Notes under the pieces: generated by a model
Database searches by the model: none
What the model was told of the DNA's origin: nothing
The model's input: the letters and a program-made list of their open reading frames with translations, nothing else
Translations under genes and position numbers: made by a program
In this document: one piece after another, positions 49,879-59,830 of the stretch
How positions within the stretch are numbered: position 1 is the first letter of the stretch
Layout: every line of letters begins with the position of its first letter
Source: Nemopilema nomurai
Lineage: Eukaryota; Cnidaria; Scyphozoa; Rhizostomeae; Rhizostomatidae
Direction of reading: 5' to 3'
NCBI GenBank assembly: GCA_003864495.1
Contig: ML133411.1
Span: forward strand, 891,237 to 955,236
DNA: 64,000 bases

Positions 49879-50204
49879 AGTTGCTGTTGTTGTGCTTCAT
49901 TGGTCACTCGTTGCTAAGATGTTTGGAGCGACGTTTAACTCCGTGCCGCTCCACAGTCGCTCTTCAGTCGCATCTACCTGTATTGGGTTCGGCACATGAG
50001 AAGAGCGACATTTAACCTAGGCCTTAGGTTATTGGGTTGGTGTGCTTACAATCCTCCGTTTGATGCTTAGTACTGGCCTTAGTCTATTGACTTTGTACAC
50101 ATGAGTATTGAATAGTCATCTTGATGAGGTCTAAAGATGTGCACGGGGAGTGTTTGTCGTACTGGTCAATAACTAGGAAACAATTAGATTTTTAGGTTCT
50201 CCCT

Positions 50205-50310
50205 TTTTTTTCTCGATTTATTTTACTGATTTATTTCTCAAATTATTTCACGATTTATTACTCGATTTATTCCTTGATTTATTTCACTGATTTATTTCAC
50301 CGATTTATTC
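50205..50310. repeat. Degenerate TTTATT tandem repeat
   Basis: Repeats of CGATTTATTTCACTGATTTA, each about 16-24 bp, imperfect. It lies between the Harbinger right end and the Helitron. Confidence 0.7.
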
Positions 50311-50353
50311 AAGAGAATAATAATACTACAACATCAAACTTTTAGTTATACAA

Positions 50354-50838
50354 CTAGCCCCCAAAACCCCGCTGCGCGGGCTTAAAACCCCTTCTGTGGA
50401 AATAGAATTGCCCCTTAAAACTACCCCAAAACAAATTAGGCAGATTAGCCTCGGCAAGACAAGAGCCTCGCATCGAGAGCAAAAATGACGTAATGCACAG
50501 CCACGCACCGCACACTTGAAACGAAAGTTGTCAACGACAAAATGTGACAATCACTAGGACGGGGTTCGCAAAAGATGAAGGGATGAGGCTCCCCCGTCCT
50601 AGCGATTGTCACATGAGTGCGAGTGATGCACGCGAAGGATGGCGAGTCATTTTGTGGTTGACAACTTTCGTTTCAAGTGTGCGGTGCGTGGCTGTGCATT
50701 ACGTCATTTTTGCTCTCGATGCGAGGCTCTTGTCTTGCCGAGGCTAATCTGCCTAATTTGTTTTGGGGTAGTTTTAAGGGGCAATTCTATTTCCACAGAA
50801 GGGGTTTTAAGCCCGCGCAGCGGGGTTTTGGGGGCTAG
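50354..50838. repeat. Fold-back region of Helitron copy 1
   Basis: Two inverted arms of about 210 bp, joined by a spacer of some 60 bp. Both outer edges carry the CTAG end: the true 3' terminus at 50354 (minus) and an internal inverted copy ending at 50835-50838, also followed by T. The arms contain TGACGTAATGCAC-type CRE-like sites on each side. Confidence 0.85.
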
Positions 50839-52163
50839 TCTTCTGTTTTACCAATATATTGTTTATCTATGGTGAAAGTTGTCTTCAAAGTTTTACTGGA
50901 ATATATTCTATTTGCGTGACATGGTCTATCGTGAACCTAAATATCAAATTATTTTAATCACGCACAGCCATCGATTTCATTTACATAACCTTATGCATAT
51001 TTTTATTTGAAACGCATATTTTTGTCAGTAAATATTTGGGCGAGCACGCTCTGAGGGGGCATTTGGAGTGATTCGTTATTCAAGTCACTTTTAGCTTCAC
51101 CGCTCTATATTTTTCAACTTTGCGCGGCAAAAGCAGTAGTAAATGGTTTCAGAACCAAGTTGAGATTTAGAGTCGACTTCGGTTACTTGCACATGCAAGA
51201 TCGAGTGCACGTCCCATTGCAGTTTGATGGTGTCCAGAGGCGGCAATCAATCAAATTGACAACTCGTTAATGTTAACACCCTTCAAGGAACCTTGTTCCA
51301 GCGAGTCATGGGGCCAAGCGACCGCCGCATGAAACAAACAACACGACATGACACCTTCCTACTTGCCAAGTCCGAAAAAGCTGCCACGAAAAACTTGCTT
51401 TGTTGACCGTTTTACTCGTCGTTTTAGAAAATATTGGGGGTAGATTACATGGTCGCTGTCTTTCTCATAGTTTGTTTTGGAAATTGAGGGCGGTTTAATC
51501 TTAAAATCGTATGAGGGTTACACTGTCAATTCCCCATCGAAGAACAGTTGACCACAAGAAAGATATTTTTCTTTTAGCTGATCAACCTGCAGTGAAGCAA
51601 GCTAAAACTGCTTCGTATCGCTGTCTAAATTGATTCCTATGTTGCCCTTGAATCGGCTCCGACTCTACTTGAACAATTACGACTGGCGAAACTCGAAATC
51701 CGTAAATTTGACCGTGCGAAGCCTGCCCTTTAGTTCTTGCAAAGTATATAGTGAAATCACTGCCGATCCTAGTTATTTTATAGACAAAAACTGAAAAACC
51801 TCGTCAATCCAATCGATTTTAGTTTAAATGACTTCGGGGGCTCTGCCATGCCGAAAAGCGACCCTTTGGCCAACACACAAACATAACAATTGCCCCGTAG
51901 TTATTTTCATCTTCTCTCGGGCTTTCTAGATAGCTCTGTCACGTTTTCAACCGTCCTATGGAAAAGCTTTTTGTTTATTTAGCTCGCTACGCTGTCGTAA
52001 GAGTTTAGTGTAATCTAAAGAAAACACCGTGACACGAAATCTCTAACTTGCAAAATGAAACTTAACACACATGAAAACTGCCTCTGTAGCAGTCAAAAAC
52101 TGACTATTGCTATCAATAGGCACCAAATTAATTCTACAGTTTCAGAAATCTAAACAACGCTAC

Positions 52164-52847
52164 CATAGGCGCCGACTTTTACTTTTCCCAGGGGGGGCTC
52201 AAAATTAGAGAAATTCCCTGTCGCTTTAATAACGTAATACAACATATGTAGTATGTATAATAACAAAATAAAACATTTAAATAAAGCAGATATAACATCA
52301 TGGTCTACAGTGTCATCAGTTTAATTCTTTGATTAGTGTTTCTTCGATAGAATAAACATGTTTTGTTATTGTCCATCTGTCCATTTTGTTATTGTCCGTC
52401 TCACAACAAATTTGTCCATCTTGAAAATCAGGAACCATCAAATGCTCAGTGAGAGCTATTAAATTCGATTTTTCATCCAAAGTAGGGATGTCATTTTTTT
52501 TGTAAATTATTGGTTATGGTTTCCTGCCTTCGATCAGTTTAACCATTAAGACACCGTTCGATTTCCGCATTAGACAAGTTAAAATATCAACAAATGACGT
52601 AGGAGACAAAAAGTTTTGACTAAATTTTTTACAAGGGATTTATTTGATTCAAATTATTTTTTAACAATAGATAAATTTCACATTGTTGAGACTTAGAATA
52701 TACATATACCTTCCTTCAGCTGTTCTGCGCTGAATTTTCAGCCCAGTGGTGGATTTCGAAAGAAATTCCCAGGGGGGGCTGAGTCCCCCCATAGCAATTC
52801 CCAGGGGGGGCTAGAGCCCCCGAGCCCCCACGTAGTCGGCGCCTATG
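52164..52847. mobile_element. hAT-like MITE, copy D (longer form)
   Basis: 684 bp with the same CATAGGCGCCGACT ends as copies A-C, flanked by exact AACGCTAC octamers (52156-52163 and 52848-52855). It has about 400 bp of extra internal sequence (52335-52750), so the shorter copies may be deletion forms. Helitron copy 2 has the unoccupied site: a single AATGATAC at 58788-58795 followed by the same CAACACT. Confidence 0.95.
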
Positions 52848-53189
52848 AACGCTACCAACACTAAAGAAACAATGCGAGAATGAGTACACGTCAAATCGAA
52901 AACCATGCATCGTCATCTACCAAGAAAATTAAATACATACAACATAAACACGTAGGGTGTTTAAAGTTCGTACGGTAGTCTCTCGTCTATTAAAAACGAA
53001 GTTCTTGCTCTCCCTTTCTTCGTCCCAGCACGGTAACAGTGGATAACATTTGACGCCACGCCATGACCCTGCAAGCAAGGAAAACTCGTTAGAAGCGAGG
53101 TCTGCCAAAAACGCAATCGTAAAAGGCCACAAAAAAGCAGCAGTCACTGATTTTAGAATGCATTAAACGTGGTGTTTACTGCCAAAGCT

Positions 53190-53890
53190 ATTAAGGGCAA
53201 TTTAGAGTGAAAAACGCCTTCGAGGGCTGGCGGAAGGAGTCAACAGGACAAACAGCCAGGTGGGAAAATCTAGCAAAAAAACCCAATTCTTCGAAAAAAG
53301 AACCAGAAAAACAACGAAATCGACAAATTTGAAGCAACACAACAAACTTACTTTGATTCGATTTAGAGGGCACGAAGTTTTCAGCATTTTGAAGTCAGCG
53401 AGAGGGCGTACCGCGAGTTTCGGCTCGATTTCTCTCTAAAAAAGGAAAAAAGCCAAAAATCAAACCTCCCGTAACATCATCAAAGAAGTTAATCGATTGA
53501 TTGTCAGAAATTTCCCTGAAAGCAAGCTATCTAGGTATTTAGAGCAATTTAGAGTGGAAAACGCCCTCGGGGCATGGCGGAAGGAGGTCAACAGGTCAAT
53601 CGACCAGGTGCGAAAATTTAGCACAAAAGCTGCTGGCTTCTCGAGAGAAAAAAACCAGAAAAACGACGATCGTAAAGCAACAAACAAACTCACTTGGATT
53701 CGTTCTAGAGGGCACGAAGATTTCAGCATTTCGAAGACAGCGAGAGGGTCAGGTGGGGGCGTGCCTGCAAATTCTCACGATTTTTGCTGCTACTACCGGG
53801 AGTTTTGGATCGATTTCTCACCTAAAATGAGGCAAAAGCAAACAAATCAAATCTCCTTTAGTATGACTTTAAGTAAGCAATCAATTCAGC
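53190..53890 (-). repeat. Tandem repeat (about 347 bp x 2) with repeated ATG-to-splice-donor segment
   Basis: Two diverged units, anchored by GCAATTTAGAGTG at 53197 and 53544. On minus each unit has an ATG followed by 12 codons and a splice-donor-like site: MLKTSCPLNRIK then GTAAGT (53387-53350), and MLKSSCPLERIQ then GTGAGT (53729-53692). The same pair occurs in Helitron copy 2. These may be duplicated first exons of a captured host gene. Confidence 0.6.
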
Positions 53891-54801
53891 ATTAAGTAAA
53901 CATCCTCGAAAGCAAGCGAGCTCGTGGGTAGCAATTTTTTTAAGCGAATGGAAGCTACCCCAGCGTGGGGTGCTTTGGAAAAATCGTCAAAAAAGCAGGA
54001 AAATTTAGTTTAACATCGATATTATCATCAGATCGAAAAGAAAACGAAAAGTACTTACTGTAAGACAGCTTTCAATGGCAAAACTACCAAAAAACGCAGC
54101 AGCACAGTGCACGACAGCAGCTCCGATAATAAGCACGTCCAAATGCCACGAACAGCAAGCATCGAATGTGCCAGGTTTCAGGCACGCTGCTCTCTTCCCC
54201 CTGCACCGTCACGTGGGATGAGAACTTGCATTTTGGTTGGTGGAGAGGTCGACTCGTCGACGTCCATTGTAATGCCAGCCAATGGAATGGACAGGCAGCG
54301 GCACGTGATCTTTGTTCAGCTAGTCGATGAGGGAAGGCAATTTTCTCTCCGCTGCCTTCGAGCCACGAATCGGAGGGAAAAACAGCGAATTTCGAGAAAA
54401 CGCTGACGAATTTCGGAAGAAAAAACAGAAGTCAGGAAAGATCGCCACGAAGCGAACGACACCACTAACACGCGGGAAGCGTTCCACAGACGTTTTTGGA
54501 GAAATTGCACCGAAAAGGTCGACGGCATCGACACCGTCCCGGGAATAGCGAAAATTTCAGTGGAAAATCGAACAAAATTTGAAAAAAAACCACGCACGAC
54601 CGGGGTTAAGAAAAACATGGCGTTTCGGTTAAAAATCGGGCAAATTTCTAGAAAAAAAGTCGATTTGATACGATGGGGAGGTAAATGGAACAACTCGGAG
54701 AAAGAATTTCGAAAATCCGCCGAGCCGTTTGGATTTTTGAGGGGCTGAACGAAAGACAATAGACTGTTGCTAGGCGACCTTAAAATTTTAGTATAGGTAG
54801 A

Positions 54802-54907
54802 TGGAGAACACCAACAACGACAACAACAACGATCGTGGAGAATTCTGACTTGGGAGACGGGGGCGGCATATCCTAAGAACGATGCGATCAATAAATTGAA
54901 GGATGCG
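54802..54907 (+). other. Possible first exon before the RING gene
   Basis: The Helitron inserted between CAA and TGG; across the join the bases form ACAATGG, a good start-codon context. The ATG frame is short (stop after 15 codons), while another frame stays open to a GCG/GTGAGT donor at 54908. An acceptor TTTATTTCAG lies at 55036. Whether this exon belongs to the RING gene is open. Confidence 0.3.
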
Positions 54908-55132
54908 GTGAGTACATTTATTGCCTTTTAAATTTTTAATTTTCTACAACTGTTATTTTTGAATGATGCAACAACATTAGTGGTAGGACTAGGTATTTTT
55001 AGATATAGTTTGTGATGTTAGGGTGTTTTATTTCAGGGAACTAGAGGCCACAACCCCCTAGGCAACATCATCGTCTGAGACCGAAGGTAAGGGTAAGGGT
55101 AAGGGGTAAGGGCAGATAGGGGGAGAGGGAGG

Positions 55133-55942
55133 ATGCGGGCCCGAACAGCTCTCGTGGCGACGCTCCTGGGCACCGCACTAAGGATGGAGGTGGAGGATCG
55201 GAGGGTTCATCAGTCTCCTCCATCGTCACCACCTCGCATGCCATCTCCAACACTATCACCACTTCGCTCACCAACACACACATCTACACCTCAAGTCATC
55301 AACATCTCAACATCTCCACTTCAAGTCATTAACATCTCACCACTTCACTCACCACCATCGCCATTGGCTATCAGCATGTCATCAGACGAGGAGGAGGCTC
55401 CTCAACCTCCCCCGCCTTCTCCCACACCACCTCCTCCGCCCACACCACCCCCCCCCCAACCTCAACTCCTTGCTCCACAACCCCCCACAGCAGGCATCAT
55501 CCAGTTAAGGTTGAGGACACAGGAATTAAGCCTACTCGCCCACCAGATATTCGTGGATGGGGCCAAGTGCCCCATCTGCATTGAAGGTTTTAAGGATGAC
55601 TCTACCGCCGACACGCACTACAGGTGTACACGATGTAACACAGACTATCATGGCACGTGTCTGCTGTCTTGGACAGCAAATTCAGGCACGTGCCCCGCGT
55701 GTCGTGCGGTGGAGGGAGACGATTGCCACTTTGTACGCATCAAACTGGTCATGCCGCTACTGTCAGATCAGGAGCTGAGGAATGGTGTAGTGGACAGTGC
55801 AAACCTGGACGAACTACTCGAACTACAAAACATAGTAATAGAAAGAATAAATAGACATACAGCGGAAGTGGCGGTGGAGTTGACGTTTTCCGGGCTGCAG
55901 TTATATTGGGGGCCCGTATATAATTCTAATTCTAATTCTTAA
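55133..55942 (+). CDS. Proline-rich protein with RING/PHD-like C4HC3 zinc domain
   Basis: 269 codons from ATG 55133; the frame is also open upstream, so the start is uncertain. Residues about 25-120 are Pro/Ser-rich with two VINIS repeats and an acidic SSDEEEAP patch. Residues about 145-195 form a zinc domain: CPIC, then C-x2-C-x4-H-x2-C (CTRCNTDYHGTC), then CPAC. This C4HC3 spacing is closer to Nse1-type RING or PHD fingers than to classical RING, and suggests an E3 ubiquitin or SUMO ligase role. The C-terminus is a short helical segment. No intron disrupts it. Composition and company (56.7-62.7 kb genes) suggest a virus-like or transposon accessory gene rather than a host gene. GGTAAG repeats at 55084-55106 lie just upstream. 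Confidence 0.55.
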   Translation: MRARTALVATLLGTALRMEVEDRRVHQSPPSSPPRMPSPTLSPLRSPTHTSTPQVINISTSPLQVINISPLHSPPSPLAISMSSDEEEAPQPPPPSPTPPPPPTPPPPQPQLLAPQPPTAGIIQLRLRTQELSLLAHQIFVDGAKCPICIEGFKDDSTADTHYRCTRCNTDYHGTCLLSWTANSGTCPACRAVEGDDCHFVRIKLVMPLLSDQELRNGVVDSANLDELLELQNIVIERINRHTAEVAVELTFSGLQLYWGPVYNSNSNS

Positions 55943-56390
55943 TTTTAATCAACTAAAATAAATAAAATTAAAATAAAATAAAAATAAAGTAAAATAAAAA
56001 TAAAATAGTTCATAGTTTTAAATGTTAAAAAAAATTGTTCATAGTTGTTAAAAATTGTTCATGGTTGTTAAAATTGTTCATAGTTGTTAAAAGTTGTTTG
56101 TAGTTCTAAAATAAATGGTTTTAAATGTTAAATTAATAGTGTTGAAATAGTTTTTAAAATGTTAATTCATAGTTTAGTAGTAGTAGTTTTAGTGTTCATA
56201 GTTTAGTTAGTGTTTAGCCTCATGATAGTTTCATCGTTACACAGTCAGTTCATATCTTCGTTGTCTCTACACACACAGACATGCATACATACATGCTTTA
56301 GGCAGCAGCAACTTGTACAGTGTTTCAAATTGTTGACATAGAGTTTCAAACTGTTGACATAGAGTTCCAAACTGTTGGCATAGAGTTTCA
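55943..56390. repeat. AT-rich low-complexity and 21-bp tandem repeats
   Basis: 55960-56010 is AAATAAAAT-type low complexity. 56010-56110 repeats GTTCATAGTTGTTAAAA. 56318-56390 repeats GTTTCAAACTGTTGACATAG (21 bp, about 3.5 times). No gene. Confidence 0.75.
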
Positions 56391-56690
56391 AATAAATGAT
56401 TGGATAATCGAATTGACGACGCAATAATCGAATTGACGACGCAATATTTCGAATTGCTGTCGTGATTAGGGGAATAACCGACAGCAAGCATTCTAATTGG
56501 TTAACAATGACGTAATATTTTCGAATTGCTGTCGTGATTAGGGGAATAACCGTTAGCAAGCATTCTGATTGGCTAACAATTGAACATTTATAAAAAAATC
56601 TCGATTCTAATTGGTTAATAATTCGAATTGCTGACGTGATATTCGAATGATTGCAATATATAAGAAGCCGAGGAATTAGGAAAATCAATC
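56391..56690 (+). promoter_or_regulatory. Promoter of the split Cys-pair gene, with repeated CCAAT modules
   Basis: An 80-bp module (TTTCGAATTGCTGTCGTGAT ... GCATTCT(A/G)ATTGG) occurs twice at about 56445-56590, preceded by a doubled AATCGAATTGACGACGC. Three ATTGG (inverted CCAAT) boxes, TGACGTAA/TGACGTGAT CRE-like sites, and TATATAAG at 56657-56664 lie upstream of the ATG at 56719. The block 56600-56646 is nearly identical to 61321-61367 upstream of the paralogous gene. Confidence 0.65.
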
Positions 56691-56981
56691 AGTTGGTGAA
56701 AGCAAGTGTAGAGGCAGGATGTACAAATTCAGAAGAACCGTGTCAGTTGAACGAGAGTTTATTGAGGAAAATCTCAATGACTTGGATGAGGAACCATGTA
56801 TTCTGCTCTATACTCTGGTGTGGTATGAGGGAAACTATATAGCTGCAGTGGATGACGCCCCCACACCATCATCATCAAGAGTTGTAGCAGCTTGGAAAAG
56901 CCTGCTAAAGAAGATGGCGAATAAAGCACCGCAATTCATCCTAATTACAAAATTGTCATCATCATTCACAATAGATGATGA

Positions 56982-57499
56982 CTAGCCCCCAAAACCCCGC
57001 TGCGCGGGCTAAACCCCTTCTGTGGAAATAGAATTGCCCCTTAAAACTACCCCAAAACAAATTAGGCAGATTAGCCTCGGCAAGACAAGAGCCTCGCATC
57101 GAGAGCAACAAATGACGTAATGCACAGCCACGCACCGCACACTTGAAACGAAAGTTGTCAACGAAAAATGACTCGCCATCCTTCGCGTGCATCACTCGCA
57201 CTCATGTGACAATCGCTAGGACGGGGTTCGCAAAAGATGAAGGGATGAGGCTCCCCCGTCCTAGCGATTGTCACATGAGTGCGAGTGATGCACGCGAAGG
57301 ATGGCGAGTCATTTTGTCGTTGACAACTTTCGTTTCAAGTGTGCGGTGCGTGGCTGTGCATTACGTCATTTGTTGCTCTCGATGCGAGGCTCTTGTCTTG
57401 CCGAGGCTAATCTGCCTAATTTGTTTTGGGGTAGTTTTAAGGGGCAATTCTATTTCCACAGAAGGGGTTTAGCCCGCGCAGCGGGGTTTTGGGGGCTAG
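56982..57499. repeat. Fold-back region of Helitron copy 2
   Basis: Inverted arms of about 220 bp; the outer edges are CTAG at 56982-56985 and 57496-57499. Near-perfect pairing in this copy suggests recent repair or gene conversion between arms. Confidence 0.85.
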
Positions 57500-59129
57500 T
57501 CTTCTGTTTCACCAATATATTGTTTATCCATGGTGAGAGTTTTCTCCAAAGTTTTACTGGAATATATTCTATTAGAGTGACAGGGTTTATCATGAACCTA
57601 AATATCAAATTATTTTAATCACGCACAGCCATCGATTTCATTTACGTAACCTTCTACATTTTTTATTTGCAACACATTTTTTTCAGTAAATATTTGGGCG
57701 AGCACGCTCGGAGGGGGCGTTTGGAGTGATTCGTCTTTCAAGTCACTTTTAGCTTCACCGCTCTATATTTTTCAACTTTGTGCGCCAAAAGCAGTAGTTA
57801 TTGGTTTCAGAACCAAGTTGAGATGTAGAGTCGTAATGCTTCAATTCTTGGCGGACTTCGGTTACTTGCACATGCAAGACCGAGTGCACGTCCCATTGCA
57901 GTTTAATGGTGTCCAGAGGCGGCAATCAATCACGTTGACAACTCGTTAATGTTAACACCCTTCAAGGAACCTTGTTCCAGCAAGTCATGGGGCCAAGCGA
58001 CCGCCGCATGAAACAAACAACACGACATGACACCTTCCTACTTGGCAAGTCCGAAGAAGCAGACACTAAAAACTTGCTTCGTTGGCCGTTTTGGAAAATA
58101 TTGGGGGTAGATTGCACTGCCAGTGTTTTTCTCAAAGTTTTAGAAAATGTGGGCGGATTAAGCTTAGAATCGTTTGAGGGTTACCCTGTCAATTCTCCAT
58201 CGAAGAACAGTTAATCGCAAAAAAATCTCCATGTTTTAGCTGATCAACCTTAAGTGAAGCAAGTTTAAAATGCTTTGTTTTTAGACCTTTTCGACGTCTA
58301 AATTGATTCCTATGTTGCCCCTGAACCGGCTCTATTTGAACAATGCACGACTGGCGAATTTTCTAAATCTGTTAAATCTGACAGTGCGAAGCCTGCCTTT
58401 AGTTCTTGCAAAGTATACAGTGGAGAATCACTGCCAATCCTAGTTACTTTTACAGACAAAAACTGAAAAACCTCCTTACTGCCATCGATCTTTGTTCAAG
58501 TGCCTTCGGGGGCTCTGCCATGCCGAAAAGCGACCCCTTCGCCATCACAAACAGAAAATTGCCCTGTAGTTATTTTTATCTTCTCTCGGGCTTTCTCGAA
58601 AATTCTGCCACTCTTTCAACCGTCCTATTGAAATGGTTTTTGCTCGTTTAGCTCGCTACGCTGTCCAATGCGTTTCGAGTAATTTAAAGAAACTTAGCAG
58701 ACACAGAAAATGGCTTTGCTGCGGCCCTAAACTGACTATTGCCACCACTAGGCACCAAATTAATTCTAGAGATGCAGTAATCCAAACAATGATACCAACA
58801 CTGAAGGAACAACGCGAGAATAAGGAAACGTCAAATCGAAAACCACGCATCGTCATCCACCAAGAAAATTAAATACATACAACATAAATACGTAGGGCTT
58901 TTAAAGTTCGTACGGTAGTCTCTCGTCTATTAAAAACGGAGCTCTTGCTCTCCCTTTCGTCGTCCCAGCACGGTAACAGTGGATAACATTTGACGCCATG
59001 CCATGACCCTGCAAGCAAGGAAAACTCATTAGAAGAGAGATCCGTTAAAAAACGCAATCGTAAAAGGCCACAAAAAAGCAGCAGTCACTGATTTTAGAAT
59101 GCATCAAATATGGTGTTTACTGCCAAAGC

Positions 59130-59830
59130 TATTTAGGGCAATTTAGAGTGAAGAACGCCCTCGAGGCCTGGCGGAAGGGATCAACAGGACAAACAGCCAG
59201 GTGCGAAAATCTAGCAAAAAAAACCAATTCTTCGAAAAAATAACCAGAAAAACAACCAGAACGACAAACTTGAAGCAACACAACAAACTTACTTTGATTC
59301 GATTTAGCGGGCACGAAGTTTTCAGCATTTTGAAGCCAGCGAGAGGGCGTACCTGCCGTTCCCCACGTTGTTGCTACCGCGAGTTTCGGCTAGATTTCTC
59401 TCTAAAAAAGGAAAAAAGCCAAAAATCAAACCTCCCGTAACATCATTAAAGAAGTTTAATCGATTGATTATCAGAAATTTCCCTGAAAGCAAGCTATCTA
59501 GGTATTTAGAGCCATTTAGAGTGAAAAACGCCCTCGGGGCATGGCGGAAGGAGGTCAACAGGTCAACGGCCAGGTGCAAAACCACGCACAAAAGCTAGTT
59601 TCTCGAGAAAAAAACCAGAAAAACGACGACAGCAAGCAACAAACAAACTTACTTTGTTCCATTTTGAGCGCACGAAGATTTCAGCATTTGAAGCCAGCGA
59701 GGGCCAGGGGGCGTGCCTGCCGTTCCTCACGAATTTTCTGCTGCTACCGCGAGTTTGGATCGATTTCTCACCTAAAATGAGGAAAAAGCACGAAAATCAA
59801 ATCTCATTTAGCATCATTTTAAGTAAGCAA
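59130..59830 (-). repeat. Tandem repeat (about 373 bp x 2) in Helitron copy 2
   Basis: Equivalent of 53190-53890. On minus, an ATG-started segment MLKTSCPLNRIK precedes GTAAGT at 59292. The second unit has ATG, 11 or so codons and GTAAGT near 59650. Confidence 0.6.

Larger units (their letters stand above)
46070..50023. mobile_element. PIF/Harbinger DNA transposon, near complete (3.95 kb)
   Basis: Inverted ends GGCCTAGGTTAAA(C/T)GTCGCT continue to ATG(C/T)GCCGAACC. They are flanked by TTA on both sides (46067-46069, 50024-50026), the 3-bp duplication expected for Harbinger. It carries the usual two convergent genes: a DNA-binding partner (plus) and a DDE transposase (minus). Sub-terminal repeats of the GTCGCTCTTCTCATG motif occur near 46220 and 49920. 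One stop in the transposase is the only clear defect I found. Confidence 0.9.
50354..54801 (-). mobile_element. Non-autonomous Helitron, copy 1 (4.45 kb including a nested MITE)
   Basis: Read on minus, it starts TCTACCTATACTAAAATTTT at 54801 and ends with a CCCGCGCAGCGGG hairpin, about 10 bases, then CTAG at 50354. The base before is A and the base after is T: the A|T insertion rule, terminal TC and 3' hairpin plus CTRR of Helitrons. No replication protein is encoded. It matches copy 2 (56982-60906) along its length but carries an extra MITE at 52164-52847. The 5' kilobase is GC-rich. It lies directly upstream of an ATG (54802 region), so it may separate the RING gene from its promoter. Confidence 0.85.

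Noticed and set aside
50354..50838. Fold-back as an independent hairpin transposon
   Set aside because: In copy 2 the interrupted gene resumes only at 60907, so the whole 3.9 kb is the inserted unit and the fold-back is a part of it.
53202..54891. Long minus-strand open frames in the Helitrons (such as 54316-54891 and 60009-60572) as genes
   Set aside because: Composition is GC-rich low-complexity, frames are not shared between the two copies, and no domain is visible.
55084..55106. Telomere-like GGGTAA repeats before the RING gene
   Set aside because: The hexamer is GGTAAG/GGGTAA, not a rotation of TTAGGG. More likely low complexity.
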